A stretch of DNA of 64,000 nucleotides from Paenibacillus silviterrae (GCF_030167925.1 NZ_JASKUT010000002.1:1178001-1242000), one strand, 5' to 3'; shown: positions 43,871-53,332, numbered from the stretch's first letter. A program made the numbers and translations. The notes: generated from the letters alone by a model not told the origin.

Positions 43871-44803
43871 CTAACGTGCCGGCTCCCAATCCAACACCTT
43901 CCGTGGTGTGTACTTGAGTGCCTGTTCATCGGATAACTGCGCTCGTGTATCCGTCTTCAGCGCCCCGGGGCCTGTATTCCGATATTCAAAGAATCGGGCG
44001 TCTTCCGCTTTGAAGCCTGACATGTCCGTCCAGCCGGCAGCATGAATATGCGCTCCAAGCTCACTATCCCTCACAATGACTTGACCTATGGCATTTGGGT
44101 CGCCTCCCGGATGCCAAGGTCTACCCAAATAAACCGTCCCCGCCGGTGCATCACTTTGTAGACGGCAATTCACAATGAGAAAGCCATAGGGCTGCGTGAT
44201 CGGAGTACTGGCCGCTGTTATGTACCCATTATTACTTTCGGAACCCCGGCTCAAGGAAACGATATCCGAATCCTCGAAGACGGCACGAGCTCCGCCGAAA
44301 ATAAAATCAACATCCCCTTCAATGTAACATTGATAGTAATATTGGCTGCCAGAATGAGCGTAGAGCGTATCCTGATGACCAAGGAACCGGACCTTATGGA
44401 AGCTCATTCGTTCTCCTCTCGCGTATACTGCCACTGCTTGGGTTCCGCTAGTTACAGCATTGCTTCTCCGAAATGAATTTTCCATGGTCAGGCTACGGGC
44501 GGTAAAGTCATGGCCATAGAGAAACACACTGGCACTTCCTGTGGTTCCGTAATTTTCTCCTTCCCGCTTCTCTTTGCCTGCATAATTGTCATAGGTCAGT
44601 ATGGTATGCTCCATGCTTTCTCCGATCAAGGAAATGAACGGTTTGTTCGCCGGCACCGTGATCACTTCCTTGTACACCCCGTTCCGGATGTAAATCTCAA
44701 CCGGCTCCTGATTGTTTTCCGGCACGGCTTCAATAGCCTCAGACACCGTGACATAGTCTCCCCTATGGTCTTGGGATACGACAATTCGTTTCGTTCCGGT
44801 CAT
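43871..44803 (-). CDS. Pectinesterase, CE8, cytoplasmic form
   Basis: A 310-aa carbohydrate esterase family 8 enzyme that removes methyl groups from homogalacturonan. The right-handed beta-helix motifs are all present: GTTGSASVFLYG, GHQDTLYAHSGSQYYYQCYIEG with acid/base Asp145, GDVDFIFGGARAVFED with nucleophile Asp166, and YLGRPWHPGG with the binding Arg and Trp. The start is ATG 44803, sharing its A with the TAA of the upstream esterase and preceded by AAAGGAG; a longer frame to 44869 reads through that stop region. No signal peptide, so it would act on imported oligogalacturonides. Confidence 0.92.
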   Translation of the reverse strand: MTGTKRIVVSQDHRGDYVTVSEAIEAVPENNQEPVEIYIRNGVYKEVITVPANKPFISLIGESMEHTILTYDNYAGKEKREGENYGTTGSASVFLYGHDFTARSLTMENSFRRSNAVTSGTQAVAVYARGERMSFHKVRFLGHQDTLYAHSGSQYYYQCYIEGDVDFIFGGARAVFEDSDIVSLSRGSESNNGYITAASTPITQPYGFLIVNCRLQSDAPAGTVYLGRPWHPGGDPNAIGQVIVRDSELGAHIHAAGWTDMSGFKAEDARFFEYRNTGPGALKTDTRAQLSDEQALKYTPRKVLDWEPAR

Positions 44804-46801
44804 TAGTGAGCTTTCTCCTTTATTGGTATCGTATGATTCTCCGCATGGACAGGCTGTCCTAGTACCCACATAAAATAGAGTGCCTTAGCCGCTTTCGCAC
44901 GGGTAACCTTGGTTTGCGGCTCGAGCTCGGTGCCATTGATCATCCTTCCCCTGGCGATGCCTTTCTCGGACCGGATGAGGCCAAGTTGGTAAGCCGCTTT
45001 TGACTTTCGCAGCCAGCGAAGGATGGATGCTGCCGGTATCTGTTAGCTGCTCATACGAAACCAAGGGATCGAATTGCACTCCTTGTACGCCCGCATCCAG
45101 ATTCGGATCATAGCCCGGATCGCCCGGGACAAGTGTTTTGCCGTTATAGTCCGTCATATATCCGGGCTTACTTGTGAATCTTGCCTGGTAAGCGTCATAC
45201 AGTATCGCTCCCATGGTTTGCCGGGTTAAATCCCCATTTGCGTACTCTCTTAGCAAAGAAGGGGTTAGGCCCATAAGCTTGCTTAAGGCATCAACGAATT
45301 CGCTCACCTGTATCGTCCGCTCCGGCTGGAAGCATCCGTGATCGTCTTTATGCAGGACATTCAGCTGGATCAGTTTTTCAATCTGGTTCCGGTAATACGA
45401 GCCTTCTCCCGATGTCGTGTCGCAAGCCATTTCCGGAAAAATATCCGACCAAACCTTTGATTCAATGGCTTCCTTCACTTCTTCTTTCAGAAAAGAATAT
45501 AGCTTTCCGGAAGTCGGATCGCCATCCGCCGCCTTGCTTGCCAGCTCTGTAACAACCATTCGGGCAAATTGCTTGGAAAGCGCCTCCTTGTAGTGCGTAC
45601 CGTCGATTTTCTGTGCAGGGTGCCCGTTCGCGTAGCTGCCGTCGTTGGTCTTACCGGGGGTTTCCCCGGCTTCAATCGACATGTATAGAGCCGTGGTCGA
45701 CTCCACCCCGATTTGGTTATAATACTCCAGGCTTGCCGTATTCAGATCCAGTACAGGAATGCCCGACTGGGCACCTATTCTTCTCAACACATCAGGAAAT
45801 TTGCGTAAAGTAAAAGAGTTCGTATACCTATGCCCCGGCTGAGCATTTCCCTTGATTCTTGACATGGGAGTAATGAGAACCGGAATCATGCCTCTTGCAC
45901 GAATGGCAGGAAGATACCAATCGAGAAGATAACGTTCGTACATGTCTTCCGTAGAACCTCTGCCGAACCGGCGATGCTCATCTTCTCTCTCATCGTTATG
46001 CCCGAACTGTATGAGCACATAATCGCCTATTTTTCCTGTCAGCAGAATATCGTTCCATCTTCCCTCCGCATAAGCGTTCCTGAAGGACCGTCCGCCCATG
46101 GAGTAATTCACGACATTCCCTTTACTTTCATCGAACAACCTGGGAATAACCTGGCCCCAGCCGCTCATCGGGGCTTCTTCAAAGGTGTAGGATTTCGCAG
46201 TAGAATCCCCCAGAAGGAAAATCGAAGGGACCTCCTCCTCGGTCCGCACCTCCGGGGATATCTGCCTAAGAACAATTTCCTTCAAGCCTACAGGCACCCC
46301 TGTTGTCCTCGGTTCGATTTCAATATCTAGGTACTCTCGTCCGTTACAATAGCGATAAGTCCATTCATTCCCGCTCACCACCGCCGGATACTTGAACGGA
46401 ATCAGCTTGGCCGCATCCCAGTGCCCGCCCTCCAGAATACGTCCGGCTTGCATACCGGAAATCGAAACGTACGCGTCGGAAATATCCGAGGTTGTCCTTA
46501 CGATAATTTCATAAGCACCTGGAGGGACCTGAATCCGAAAGGCCATGCCGTAATGATTATAGTTTTCTTTCTCAAAGCCCTCTCCGGTATATAATTCAGG
46601 TTCATAGATGACAAACCCATTTCCATCCGATCGAATGGTCTCTGTATGTACTTCTCTTGCGGGTAAGGCACAGGTTTCTCGGATAAACCCGTACCCCACC
46701 GCTTCATCGTACAGGGGAACACCTTTCATTGCATCAAAAGGAACACCTATATCCCCCTCCTTGGGGAGGTTTGTAAAATTAAATTTGTAGTCAGTACGCA
46801 T
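44803..46801 (-). CDS. Rhamnogalacturonan acetylesterase-like SGNH hydrolase with SLH-like tail (frameshifted)
   Basis: An N-terminal beta domain (about 1-185) precedes an SGNH/GDSL esterase: GDS block SIFLLGDSTAKS with Ser200, GGRSFRN, IQFGHND (Asn269) and DGTHYKE with Asp401 and His404. This is the RhgT/YesT-type deacetylase of pectin. From about residue 450 SLH-like helices occur (WSDIFPEMACD, YYRNQIEKLIQLNVL, FQPERTIQVSEFVDALSKLMGL). The plain frame turns to nonsense after LAAKVK and stops at 44885. Removing one A from the AAAA run (plus-strand TTTT 44998-45001) gives KAAYQLGLIRSEKG, VTRAKAAKALYFMWVLG and a TAA at 44803 coupled to the pectinesterase ATG. No signal peptide is seen, which is odd for an SLH protein. 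Confidence 0.85.
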
Positions 46802-46948
46802 GCCAATTCCTCTCGTTTACCGATGTATTATGCCGCAGTTTTGCTTAATCCGCATTACCAGATCTATAGTAACTGAATTCTTGACCTTCACCTACTACGA
46901 TCCTTGCCGTTTCATCAGCGAACTTTGCATTTTTTGCTAAAATCTCAC

Positions 46949-47635
46949 ATGTCGGATATAGAAATTGCAAAGATCATGTCCGAAATCGACGGATTACTGA
47001 GCAGTGAGAACGAGGAGGAGTGCACAGGGGCCTCCTATCTCACGGATTGGTATGCCAAGTATTTGTCTATGAAATCCGACTTGGAACTAACCCTCGGAGG
47101 AGTGCTGCTGGCTGCTATTCAGGACGCCAAGAATGAAGCGCTGAAGGATAAGAGCCTTGAAGGACTTAAAGGGTTGCTTCTTTTGATGCAGAGCATGAAG
47201 GGAAAAGTGAAAAAAATGGGTACAACGCCGAAAAGCTCCCCGGCTGAGGAAGAGCTTTTCGACACCGTTAGCATGACCGAGGTGACGGACGTTGATATAC
47301 GGTTGGCCGGTTCAAAGCCCGTAACCAAGCCCGCTTCCAAAGTAAACATTAACAAAACCTTGCGTCAGGGGCTTATCCGCGTGCTTGACAGCTTTGCCGA
47401 TTTTGCCGATGTGGAGTGGGGAACAGAGGATTCGGATTACTCGAAAAATATCCAAAAACTCTCGAGGTTCGTTGAGGAGATGAAGCGCGTACTCGGAACT
47501 CACGCCAAGACGGAAGATTGGGATGCGCTTAACAGCACCGGCTTTTTATATCTGTTGAATAATGTTGGCGACGATAAAGTGTTTCATCATTGTCATAGGC
47601 AAAAAATGAAGCAGCTCCGCCTCTTGTTAGGCTAA
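46949..47635 (+). CDS. Hypothetical protein
   Basis: A soluble, helical protein of about 228 aa that I do not recognise. Segments such as LSSENEEECTGASYLTDWYAKYLSMKSDLE, KGLLLLMQSMKGKVKKMG (in shorter blocks) and SRFVEEMKRVLG look amphipathic; the middle (TTPKSSPAEEELFD) seems a disordered linker. No ribosome binding site is obvious before ATG 46949, nor before the alternatives at 46904 (TTG) and 46979, so the start is uncertain. It may be a remnant or a weakly translated gene. Convergent with nothing; followed by a membrane protein gene on the same strand. Confidence 0.5.
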   Translation: MSDIEIAKIMSEIDGLLSSENEEECTGASYLTDWYAKYLSMKSDLELTLGGVLLAAIQDAKNEALKDKSLEGLKGLLLLMQSMKGKVKKMGTTPKSSPAEEELFDTVSMTEVTDVDIRLAGSKPVTKPASKVNINKTLRQGLIRVLDSFADFADVEWGTEDSDYSKNIQKLSRFVEEMKRVLGTHAKTEDWDALNSTGFLYLLNNVGDDKVFHHCHRQKMKQLRLLLG

Positions 47636-47820
47636 TGCCAGCCTGAGGGGAGCAGGCTTGCTTCTGTATATGCCGCGTTAATATCTGGAGCCCGTGAAAG
47701 CTCAAGCAGGTCCTCCCCATCCGAATGAATAATTTTATCAAAAGTAACAAATATAATAATTATATGCTTTTCCATTTTTATCATCCGCATGACATAAGAA
47801 CATGGGAAAGGCGAGCCTTC

Positions 47821-48681
47821 ATGAGTTACTCATCCTATTGGTATTTAGGTTTAAGTCTCTTAAGCCTATGCATTCTTATCTTTGTATGTTTCAAGAAAAG
47901 TATGCACCCGAGCATTTTTATGTTCCTTATCATGGTACAGGTGGCTTATCTCATCGAAACGGTCATTTACATTTTTGGGGGAAGCTACGAATATCATCCC
48001 CATTTGCTTAAAAACAACGAACACTACGACAGTAACATGGGTGCGCTGACCTCCAACATGTTCATTATCCCAACGCTCGCAACCTTTATCTCCGCCTTCC
48101 GTCTACGCTGGGTATGGATTTTTCTCATTATCGGATTGATCGCCGCTGTGGAGCTGCTATTCGTCAAGCTGCAAATATATACATTAAAATGGTGGCGAAT
48201 TCAATACACTTCCATCGGTTTGATATTTTATTTTGCGGCTGCGAAAGCAATATACCCGCGCTTACTAAGACCTGTAAAAGGCTGGATTCATTCGTTATAC
48301 CTAATCTTGTGCGTTGGTCCGATCCTGGGAACCCTTCATATTCTCCCCATCATGTTTTTTATGAACCGTTCCTACCACCCCGGTTGGTATAGCGATGTCG
48401 CTCGCGATACAACGGCATTCTCCTCAATTTATTATTTGTTTGGCGCGCTCGCGGTAGTGGCGCTTGTTAAGCTCAAGGGAATTCGGCGATGGATGAGATT
48501 CGCCTTGCTGGTTCTTGTTTACTCAACGGCAACCATCGCACTAGCCCTTGCGGGGATACTCGAAATTCACGCACCTTGGGATCCAGCGTACTATATTATG
48601 TTTCCACTACTGGTGTACATCCTGGCGGAAGCCATCAGCAATCGATTATCCGCAGGTCCGCCTGCCGTAACTTCAAGGTAA
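47821..48681 (+). CDS. Multi-pass membrane protein of unknown function
   Basis: A 286-aa integral membrane protein with about eight hydrophobic segments (YLGLSLLSLCILIFVCF, IFMFLIMVQVAYLIETVIYI, WVWIFLIIGLIAAVELLFV and more). I see no catalytic or transporter signature; short family resemblance to uncharacterised Bacillales membrane proteins is only an impression. ATG 47821 is preferred because AAAGGCGAG precedes it by 5 bases; the longer frame to 47725 adds a polar N-terminus with no binding site. It is convergent with the 49.1 kb gene across a tandem-repeat region. Confidence 0.6.
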   Translation: MSYSSYWYLGLSLLSLCILIFVCFKKSMHPSIFMFLIMVQVAYLIETVIYIFGGSYEYHPHLLKNNEHYDSNMGALTSNMFIIPTLATFISAFRLRWVWIFLIIGLIAAVELLFVKLQIYTLKWWRIQYTSIGLIFYFAAAKAIYPRLLRPVKGWIHSLYLILCVGPILGTLHILPIMFFMNRSYHPGWYSDVARDTTAFSSIYYLFGALAVVALVKLKGIRRWMRFALLVLVYSTATIALALAGILEIHAPWDPAYYIMFPLLVYILAEAISNRLSAGPPAVTSR

Positions 48682-48750
48682 TCTTGCTTGGCTAATTGCA
48701 TATGTGCGATAAACGATATTCATATAGCCAAAATTCTTGTGAACAATAAA

Positions 48751-49043
48751 GTGATTTCAAACGTTATAGAGAGTGTTACCGGACCGTGATAAGCGCCAGA
48801 CACCCTGTAACGCGATTTTTTCATCTTACGGTCGCAGATGAACACATATTTGGTACAGTAAGGTGATTTCATAACGTTACAAGGAGCATTACCGGGTTGT
48901 GATAAGCGCCAGACGCCCTGTAATGCGATTTTTTCATCTTACAGTGGCAGATAAACACATATTTGGTACAGTAAGGTGATTTCATAACGTTACAAGGAGC
49001 GTTACCGGGCCGTGATAAGCGCCAGACGCCCTGTAACGCGGTC
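48751..49043. repeat. Tandem 112-113 bp repeat (2.6 copies) with a covarying hairpin
   Basis: Units start at 48751, 48863 and 48976 with GTGATTTCA(T)AACGTTA. Each contains GNNTTAC-CGG ... CCCTGTAANGC; the arms are GTGTTAC/GTAACGC in copy 1, GCATTAC/GTAATGC in copy 2 and GCGTTAC/GTAACGC in copy 3, so paired positions change together. Copies 1 and 2 are followed by GATTTTTTC, like terminators; copy 3 ends before that. The invariant loop includes GTGATAAGCGCCAGAC. The array fills the gap between two convergent genes. It may be one site of a genome-wide intergenic repeat family. Confidence 0.85.
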
Positions 49044-49101
49044 TATATGCCGCAGGTAACCCATTTCGAGGTGTACATGCCGGGTAGGATACAAATGATA
49101 T

Positions 49102-49977
49102 TCACAGCGATAAACTGCGAAGCTCATTTAAACAAGCTTCAATGCGCTCGGGAATCGCAAGGGAAAGTACCTCCCAGCTGACAAACTGATCATCGGTCAA
49201 CGTATAGGGGATGAACTCCATGGAAGGGATAAAGCCCTCCGAGAATAAATACTTCTCTACGAGAAGATCTGTCCCTTCCTCCTTTTCCAATACCCCTTCC
49301 ATCGGTCCTGTGATCAGCAGGCCGCCAACGCCGGCCCTTTCCTTCGTTGCTTTGCGTAAATCCGGCACAAGCTCAAACAGCTCCGGCTTCGGAAGGAACG
49401 CATGCTTGCCCGGCTGGGAGTACAGCCTGACATGCGTCTCCTCCTCCAGATTGCTGCGGTCCGGCAGCAGGCCTTTAAGATATTTTCCATGAAAGCTTGC
49501 TTCCGCATCAAGCACTTCCCCATGTCGCCCTACGTAGATCCACACATGCTCCAAATCATACATGTGCTGAATATCGTAATCCCAATAAAGGGCATACTCA
49601 ATAACAGTCGCACCCGGATAATCCTCCCAATAGAAGCTTCTGCGGAAAGACGGAGAATTATCGCCCTCTTTCAAAAACGTTACTCCCGTTAATGCAGGAT
49701 AGAACGGCTCCTTCCGGTCAAAGGACAAATAGGGAGCGTATTTTCTGGCAAGTTCCATATTCATAGAGGGATCCTCCTTCAATAAATGCAGCATTCTCCC
49801 AGTCAAGATGAGAACGTGACCCGCTTCCATTTGTTCTGCTGTGCACACTGCTTTCATCTCGACAGGCGCAGCCATGGTCGTACCGTGGTCGATATCATAT
49901 CCTAAGTATACGGGCGCTTCCTTCAGGGCGTCAACGGGCGGCATTCCAGCCCTTGCGTACGACATCATCGCAGTCAT
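49102..49977 (-). CDS. Hypothetical protein
   Basis: A cytoplasmic protein of about 291 aa that I do not recognise with confidence. A central aromatic, acidic region (FYWEDYPGATVIEYALYWDYD, DLEHVWIYVGRHGEVLDAEASFHGK, in short blocks) has the D-x-E-H-V-W layout of Vps62-like or related beta-sandwich proteins, but this is a weak resemblance. ATG 49977 has AAGGA 7 bases upstream; the ATG two codons earlier is too close to that site. The gene stands alone between the repeat array and the small 50.1 kb gene. Confidence 0.6.
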   Translation of the reverse strand: MTAMMSYARAGMPPVDALKEAPVYLGYDIDHGTTMAAPVEMKAVCTAEQMEAGHVLILTGRMLHLLKEDPSMNMELARKYAPYLSFDRKEPFYPALTGVTFLKEGDNSPSFRRSFYWEDYPGATVIEYALYWDYDIQHMYDLEHVWIYVGRHGEVLDAEASFHGKYLKGLLPDRSNLEEETHVRLYSQPGKHAFLPKPELFELVPDLRKATKERAGVGGLLITGPMEGVLEKEEGTDLLVEKYLFSEGFIPSMEFIPYTLTDDQFVSWEVLSLAIPERIEACLNELRSLSL

Positions 49978-50102
49978 CCTCATGTCCTTCCATAAGAAAA
50001 GCTTCTATCGAAGCCCTCTCGGGGAGGTACATTCGTGAGCAAGAAAAAGACCGGCTGCTTATCGCAACCGGACTTTGTAGAGAGCATAATCACCGCAGCG
50101 AT

Positions 50103-50279
50103 TTAGTCCCCTTTTTCCACTGCTGTCTCCATGGATGTGTGACGCTCGCCCGTCACTCTTTTGGCCGTGTTGGAAGCAGCGTCGCCGATAACATCGAATG
50201 TGTCGCTCACGACGTTCGCACCTTCCTTGGCCGCGTTCTTCGTCTTATCCCATACCGAATTGTCTTTATCGTTAGCCAA
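50103..50279 (-). CDS. Small hydrophilic protein
   Basis: A 58-aa protein starting at TTG 50279, selected for GGAGGTG exactly 6 bases upstream. The sequence (NSVWDKTKNAAKEGANVVSD, AASNTAKRVTGERHTS) is rich in Ala, Lys, Asp and Asn with an amphipathic 11-residue rhythm, similar in style to LEA-like or YtxH/CsbD-type stress proteins. No function can be assigned. A monocistronic arrangement is likely. Confidence 0.65.
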   Translation of the reverse strand: MANDKDNSVWDKTKNAAKEGANVVSDTFDVIGDAASNTAKRVTGERHTSMETAVEKGD

Positions 50280-50384
50280 GAGAAACACCTCCGTTTCTTT
50301 ACTCACAGCTCCATGCTGCGCGTATAGAATGCCCTACGGGGAGGATAATTATGTAGGTTCTCCCGCTTCCGGTTATTCATTTTA

Positions 50385-51545
50385 TTACCAGTACAATTTC
50401 CAGTTCTTGAGCACCCGGACAAGCGCTTCGAAATAGTAATAATCGCCCCACAGATTGCACTCATCGATCCCCATGCCGCGCGGTTTGTTATACACCGCAT
50501 GAAGAAGAACTCCGTTCGAGTCCGGTACGTCTCTCGTCGTATAGCCTTCATTAAGCGACTGCAATAAAAAGAGCGCCATATCCTCGTATCTGCATTTATC
50601 CGCGTCACCTGTCGGCAAATGCTTGCTAAGCTCAAGCATCGCGCAAGCGGCAATCGCCGCCGAGGAGCTGTCCTTCTCCTGTTCCTCGCCTTCAGTGAAC
50701 ACCAGATCCCAATAAACAATGCCGTCCTCCGGAAGCCGGGTCAGGAAGTAATCCGTCAGCCGCTTGGAAAGCGCCACAAGCGATTCGTCGCCGTTATAGA
50801 TATAGCTCAGCAGAAAACCGTACATCCCCCAGGCTTGACCGCGGGCCCAGCACGAATCATCGGCGTAGCCCTGGTGCGTATTGCCGTATTTCGGAGCGCC
50901 TGTTCCTACATCCATATAGTACGTATGGTAGGTAGTATCATCAGGCCTTACAATATACTTCGCCGCTTGCTTCACATGCGTCTTGGCGTAGTCTGCATAC
51001 TTCGGGTCGCCGGTGACCTCCGTCGCCCAATACAGCAGCGGGAGATTCATCAGGCAGTCGATAATCATTCGTCCGCACTGCTCAGGATCGTTCAGATTAC
51101 CCCAAGCCTGAATAATTCCCGCTTTTGGGAAATATCGCGCTGCAAGCAAATCCGCCGCCTTGATTGCCATCTCCTTCGCTTCTTCGTTGCCTGTGAGGCG
51201 ATAAGCAGCCACCGCCGACAGCGTATAAAGAAACCCGAGATCGTGCGTTTCCGTTTCGATTTGCTCCTCGATTCTCCTCTTGTAGCTTGCGAGCTGATAC
51301 TCTGCTGCCTCCCGGTACTTAGCCTCACCGGTCAGGTCATAGGCCAGCCACAGCATCCCTGTCCAGAAGCTGGACGTCCATTCGATATTGTCGATGGCCG
51401 GATACACGTTGTTTGTGCTGGCCGGTGCGGGATAGGTGTCGCGAAACACCGCGAGACTGCGGTCGATTTGCTTCAGTACGTACTGAGCGGCCTGCTCGTA
51501 ATAAGCGCGATCCGGCTTCACATGAGTTGAAAATATCACTGTCAT
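50385..51545 (-). CDS. Unsaturated glucuronyl hydrolase, GH88 family (second copy)
   Basis: A 386-aa cytoplasmic enzyme closely related to GH88 UGLs: TSSFWTGMLWLAYDLTGE, THDLGFLYTLSAVAAYRLTG with catalytic Asp102, IIDCLMNLPLLYWATEVTGD with Asp163, HQGYADDSCWARGQAWGMYG and ECNLWGDYYYFEALVRVLK. ATG 51545 is chosen because GGGGA lies 8 bases upstream and the ten extra residues of the longer frame (MRGRWKRGPQ) are not family-like. It matches the B. sp. GL1 UGL more closely than the 6.5 kb copy, for example in HQG and in GIIQAWG. Located after a terminator and a TATAAT-containing upstream region, it follows the transporter operon that serves the heparinase-like lyase, whose products it should finish. 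Confidence 0.93.
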   Translation of the reverse strand: MTVIFSTHVKPDRAYYEQAAQYVLKQIDRSLAVFRDTYPAPASTNNVYPAIDNIEWTSSFWTGMLWLAYDLTGEAKYREAAEYQLASYKRRIEEQIETETHDLGFLYTLSAVAAYRLTGNEEAKEMAIKAADLLAARYFPKAGIIQAWGNLNDPEQCGRMIIDCLMNLPLLYWATEVTGDPKYADYAKTHVKQAAKYIVRPDDTTYHTYYMDVGTGAPKYGNTHQGYADDSCWARGQAWGMYGFLLSYIYNGDESLVALSKRLTDYFLTRLPEDGIVYWDLVFTEGEEQEKDSSSAAIAACAMLELSKHLPTGDADKCRYEDMALFLLQSLNEGYTTRDVPDSNGVLLHAVYNKPRGMGIDECNLWGDYYYFEALVRVLKNWKLYW

Positions 51546-51623
51546 TTGAGGTCCCCTTTTCCATCGTCCCCGCATAGCTCGGTATGGTTCACATTATATA
51601 GTCCCCGCTCGCAAAAAGGAGCG

Positions 51624-51687
51624 CGATTATTTAAGGAGGAACCGCGCTTTTTTAAGCAAAAACGGTGGCAGGACCATGCCTGCCACC
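51624..51687 (-). terminator. Two tandem terminators after the solute-binding gene
   Basis: First hairpin: GGTGGCAGG / CCTGCCACC (9 bp, loop CATGGT, 51687-51664) followed by GTTTTTGC. Second: AGCGCG / CGCGCT with a 17-base loop and CCTTTTTG. They separate the transporter operon from the GH88 gene, which then needs its own promoter (TATAAT near 51593 on the minus strand). Confidence 0.8.
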
Positions 51688-51702
51688 TGACGCCTGCCAC
51701 TG

Positions 51703-53304
51703 TTACTTACCGCCTTTATCCAAGTAAGCCTGCACCTGCTTCTGAAGCTCCGCACGGAGTTTAGCCATGCCGATTGCTTTCAGCTCGCCGTTCAGCTTTA
51801 CCGCCTGCGCTTCCCAATCCTTCATTTGTCCGGCCTTCAGCAGCTGCACCCAAGGCTCCGCTTTGGAGGCGATATTCGCAAATTCCGATTTCACCGCGCT
51901 GCTGTCGAAGGTGAATTTAGAAAGCACTCCCGCATAGTACGTGTCCGGTTTCGCCGAATATTCGTAATACTTCTTCGCCGTTTCATCCAAATCGGACGCA
52001 AGGCGTATCATGGTCGGATTCCAGGTCAGCTCATAGCCGGGGAAGGAATAGCTCTTGGACTCTTCCAGCAGCTTCAGTCCTGTGTCGCCCACCGGCTCCC
52101 AATGCTTGCCTTGGATTCCGTACTCGAACAAATCGTGGTTTTCCCGGCTCATGAACAGCCAATCGAAAAATTTCATTGTCCGATCGACATTCTTGCTCGT
52201 GACGGGAATCGCCACGGAGTTATTGGACTTATAGTTCGTGGAAATTGCCTTCGGCTTCATCTCGCGCTGATTGGCACGGAAAACGAAGAACTCCAGGTCG
52301 GCTCCCGATAGTGTTTCCTGAAGCTTCTTCCGGTCAGCGGCATAAGCGGAAAGTGTTCCGTGGTAGGACGCCGCCTTGCCCGACATAAAGTATGCCTTTT
52401 GGTCCTTCTGGCTCAGCACGTCCTTCTCCAGATATTTGCTCCACTCCGCCCACTTGTCATACTGCGGGAACGCCGTTTTCATCGTGTTGAACGGTGCCGG
52501 AAGCTTGGACCACTCCGCGGCTGCATCGCCCAGCACTACGACATTCTGCACCTTCTTCAAATCATCCGTTAAATGAACAAGATAAGGAATGCCCGAGATC
52601 AGGATCGGCCGGACCGTGTTCATATCCGGGCCGTCGCTTGCAAGAATATCCTGGAAGCCGCTGCTGCCTCTCAGAGCAAGCGGGGTCATGCCCTTTTCGT
52701 TCTCCTGCACCTTCTTATAGAATGCTTCGAGCTCCTCATAGCTGCTGATTGGCTTCATGCCATATTTTTCGCGAAGATCCTTACGCAGCATAACGACTTG
52801 AATGTCATAGAAATATTGAGTAAACGGGATCGTATAGATGTGACCGTCGTCACGCTTATTTGCTTCTACAAATTCTGGAGAAAACGCTTTCTTCAATCCG
52901 GGATAAGCATCGTTGTTGAAGTATTTATCCAGCTGCACATAGGCGCCCTGAGGAATGAGCTCCTTCAGGTTCATGAAGTCCGCATCGAAGACGAAGTCCA
53001 TTTCCTCGCCGGCAGCCATCATCAGCTTCACCTTCTGCTTATGGTCACTGTTCGGGTTCCACGCAATAGATAACTTCGTGTTCAGCGTGCCTTGGGTACG
53101 TTTCTCAAACTCTTGAAGTACTAGCGGCAAATCCTTCGGCGCTTCGCCGAACAGCATTCCTTTCAAGGTTACCGGCGGTAAAGTCCCCCCCTTGTCGCCA
53201 CCTGCGGAATTTGCTGCCCCTTGCTTCTCCGTGCTGCTGCAGGCTGCGGATGTACCTACCATGGCCAGCGCAAGTAATGCGGTTGCGATACGTTTTGCCT
53301 TCAT
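51703..53304 (-). CDS. Solute-binding lipoprotein, LplA-like
   Basis: A 533-aa lipoprotein with a signal peptide ending TSAAC (Cys22), a slightly unusual lipobox with Ser at -3. Family 1/LplA features: IPFTQYFYDIQVVMLRKDLREKYG, SSGFQDILASDGPD and FDWLFMSRENHDLFEYGIQGKHW. It is the third solute-binding protein of the window and differs clearly from the other two. It follows two permease genes (29-bp gap) and presumably brings in the oligosaccharides cut by the heparinase-like lyase, GH88 and beta-glucuronidase. Confidence 0.92.
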   Translation of the reverse strand: MKAKRIATALLALAMVGTSAACSSTEKQGAANSAGGDKGGTLPPVTLKGMLFGEAPKDLPLVLQEFEKRTQGTLNTKLSIAWNPNSDHKQKVKLMMAAGEEMDFVFDADFMNLKELIPQGAYVQLDKYFNNDAYPGLKKAFSPEFVEANKRDDGHIYTIPFTQYFYDIQVVMLRKDLREKYGMKPISSYEELEAFYKKVQENEKGMTPLALRGSSGFQDILASDGPDMNTVRPILISGIPYLVHLTDDLKKVQNVVVLGDAAAEWSKLPAPFNTMKTAFPQYDKWAEWSKYLEKDVLSQKDQKAYFMSGKAASYHGTLSAYAADRKKLQETLSGADLEFFVFRANQREMKPKAISTNYKSNNSVAIPVTSKNVDRTMKFFDWLFMSRENHDLFEYGIQGKHWEPVGDTGLKLLEESKSYSFPGYELTWNPTMIRLASDLDETAKKYYEYSAKPDTYYAGVLSKFTFDSSAVKSEFANIASKAEPWVQLLKAGQMKDWEAQAVKLNGELKAIGMAKLRAELQKQVQAYLDKGGK

Positions 53305-53332
53305 TTGTATTGCCCTCCCTTTTCTATATGCA

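Noticed and set aside
46802-46903. Coding region or RNA gene between the esterase and the 46.9 kb gene
   Set aside because: No start with a ribosome binding site and no stable structure was seen.
48751-49043. CRISPR array
   Set aside because: Only 2.6 units of about 112 bp, whole unit conserved with no variable spacers, and no cas genes.
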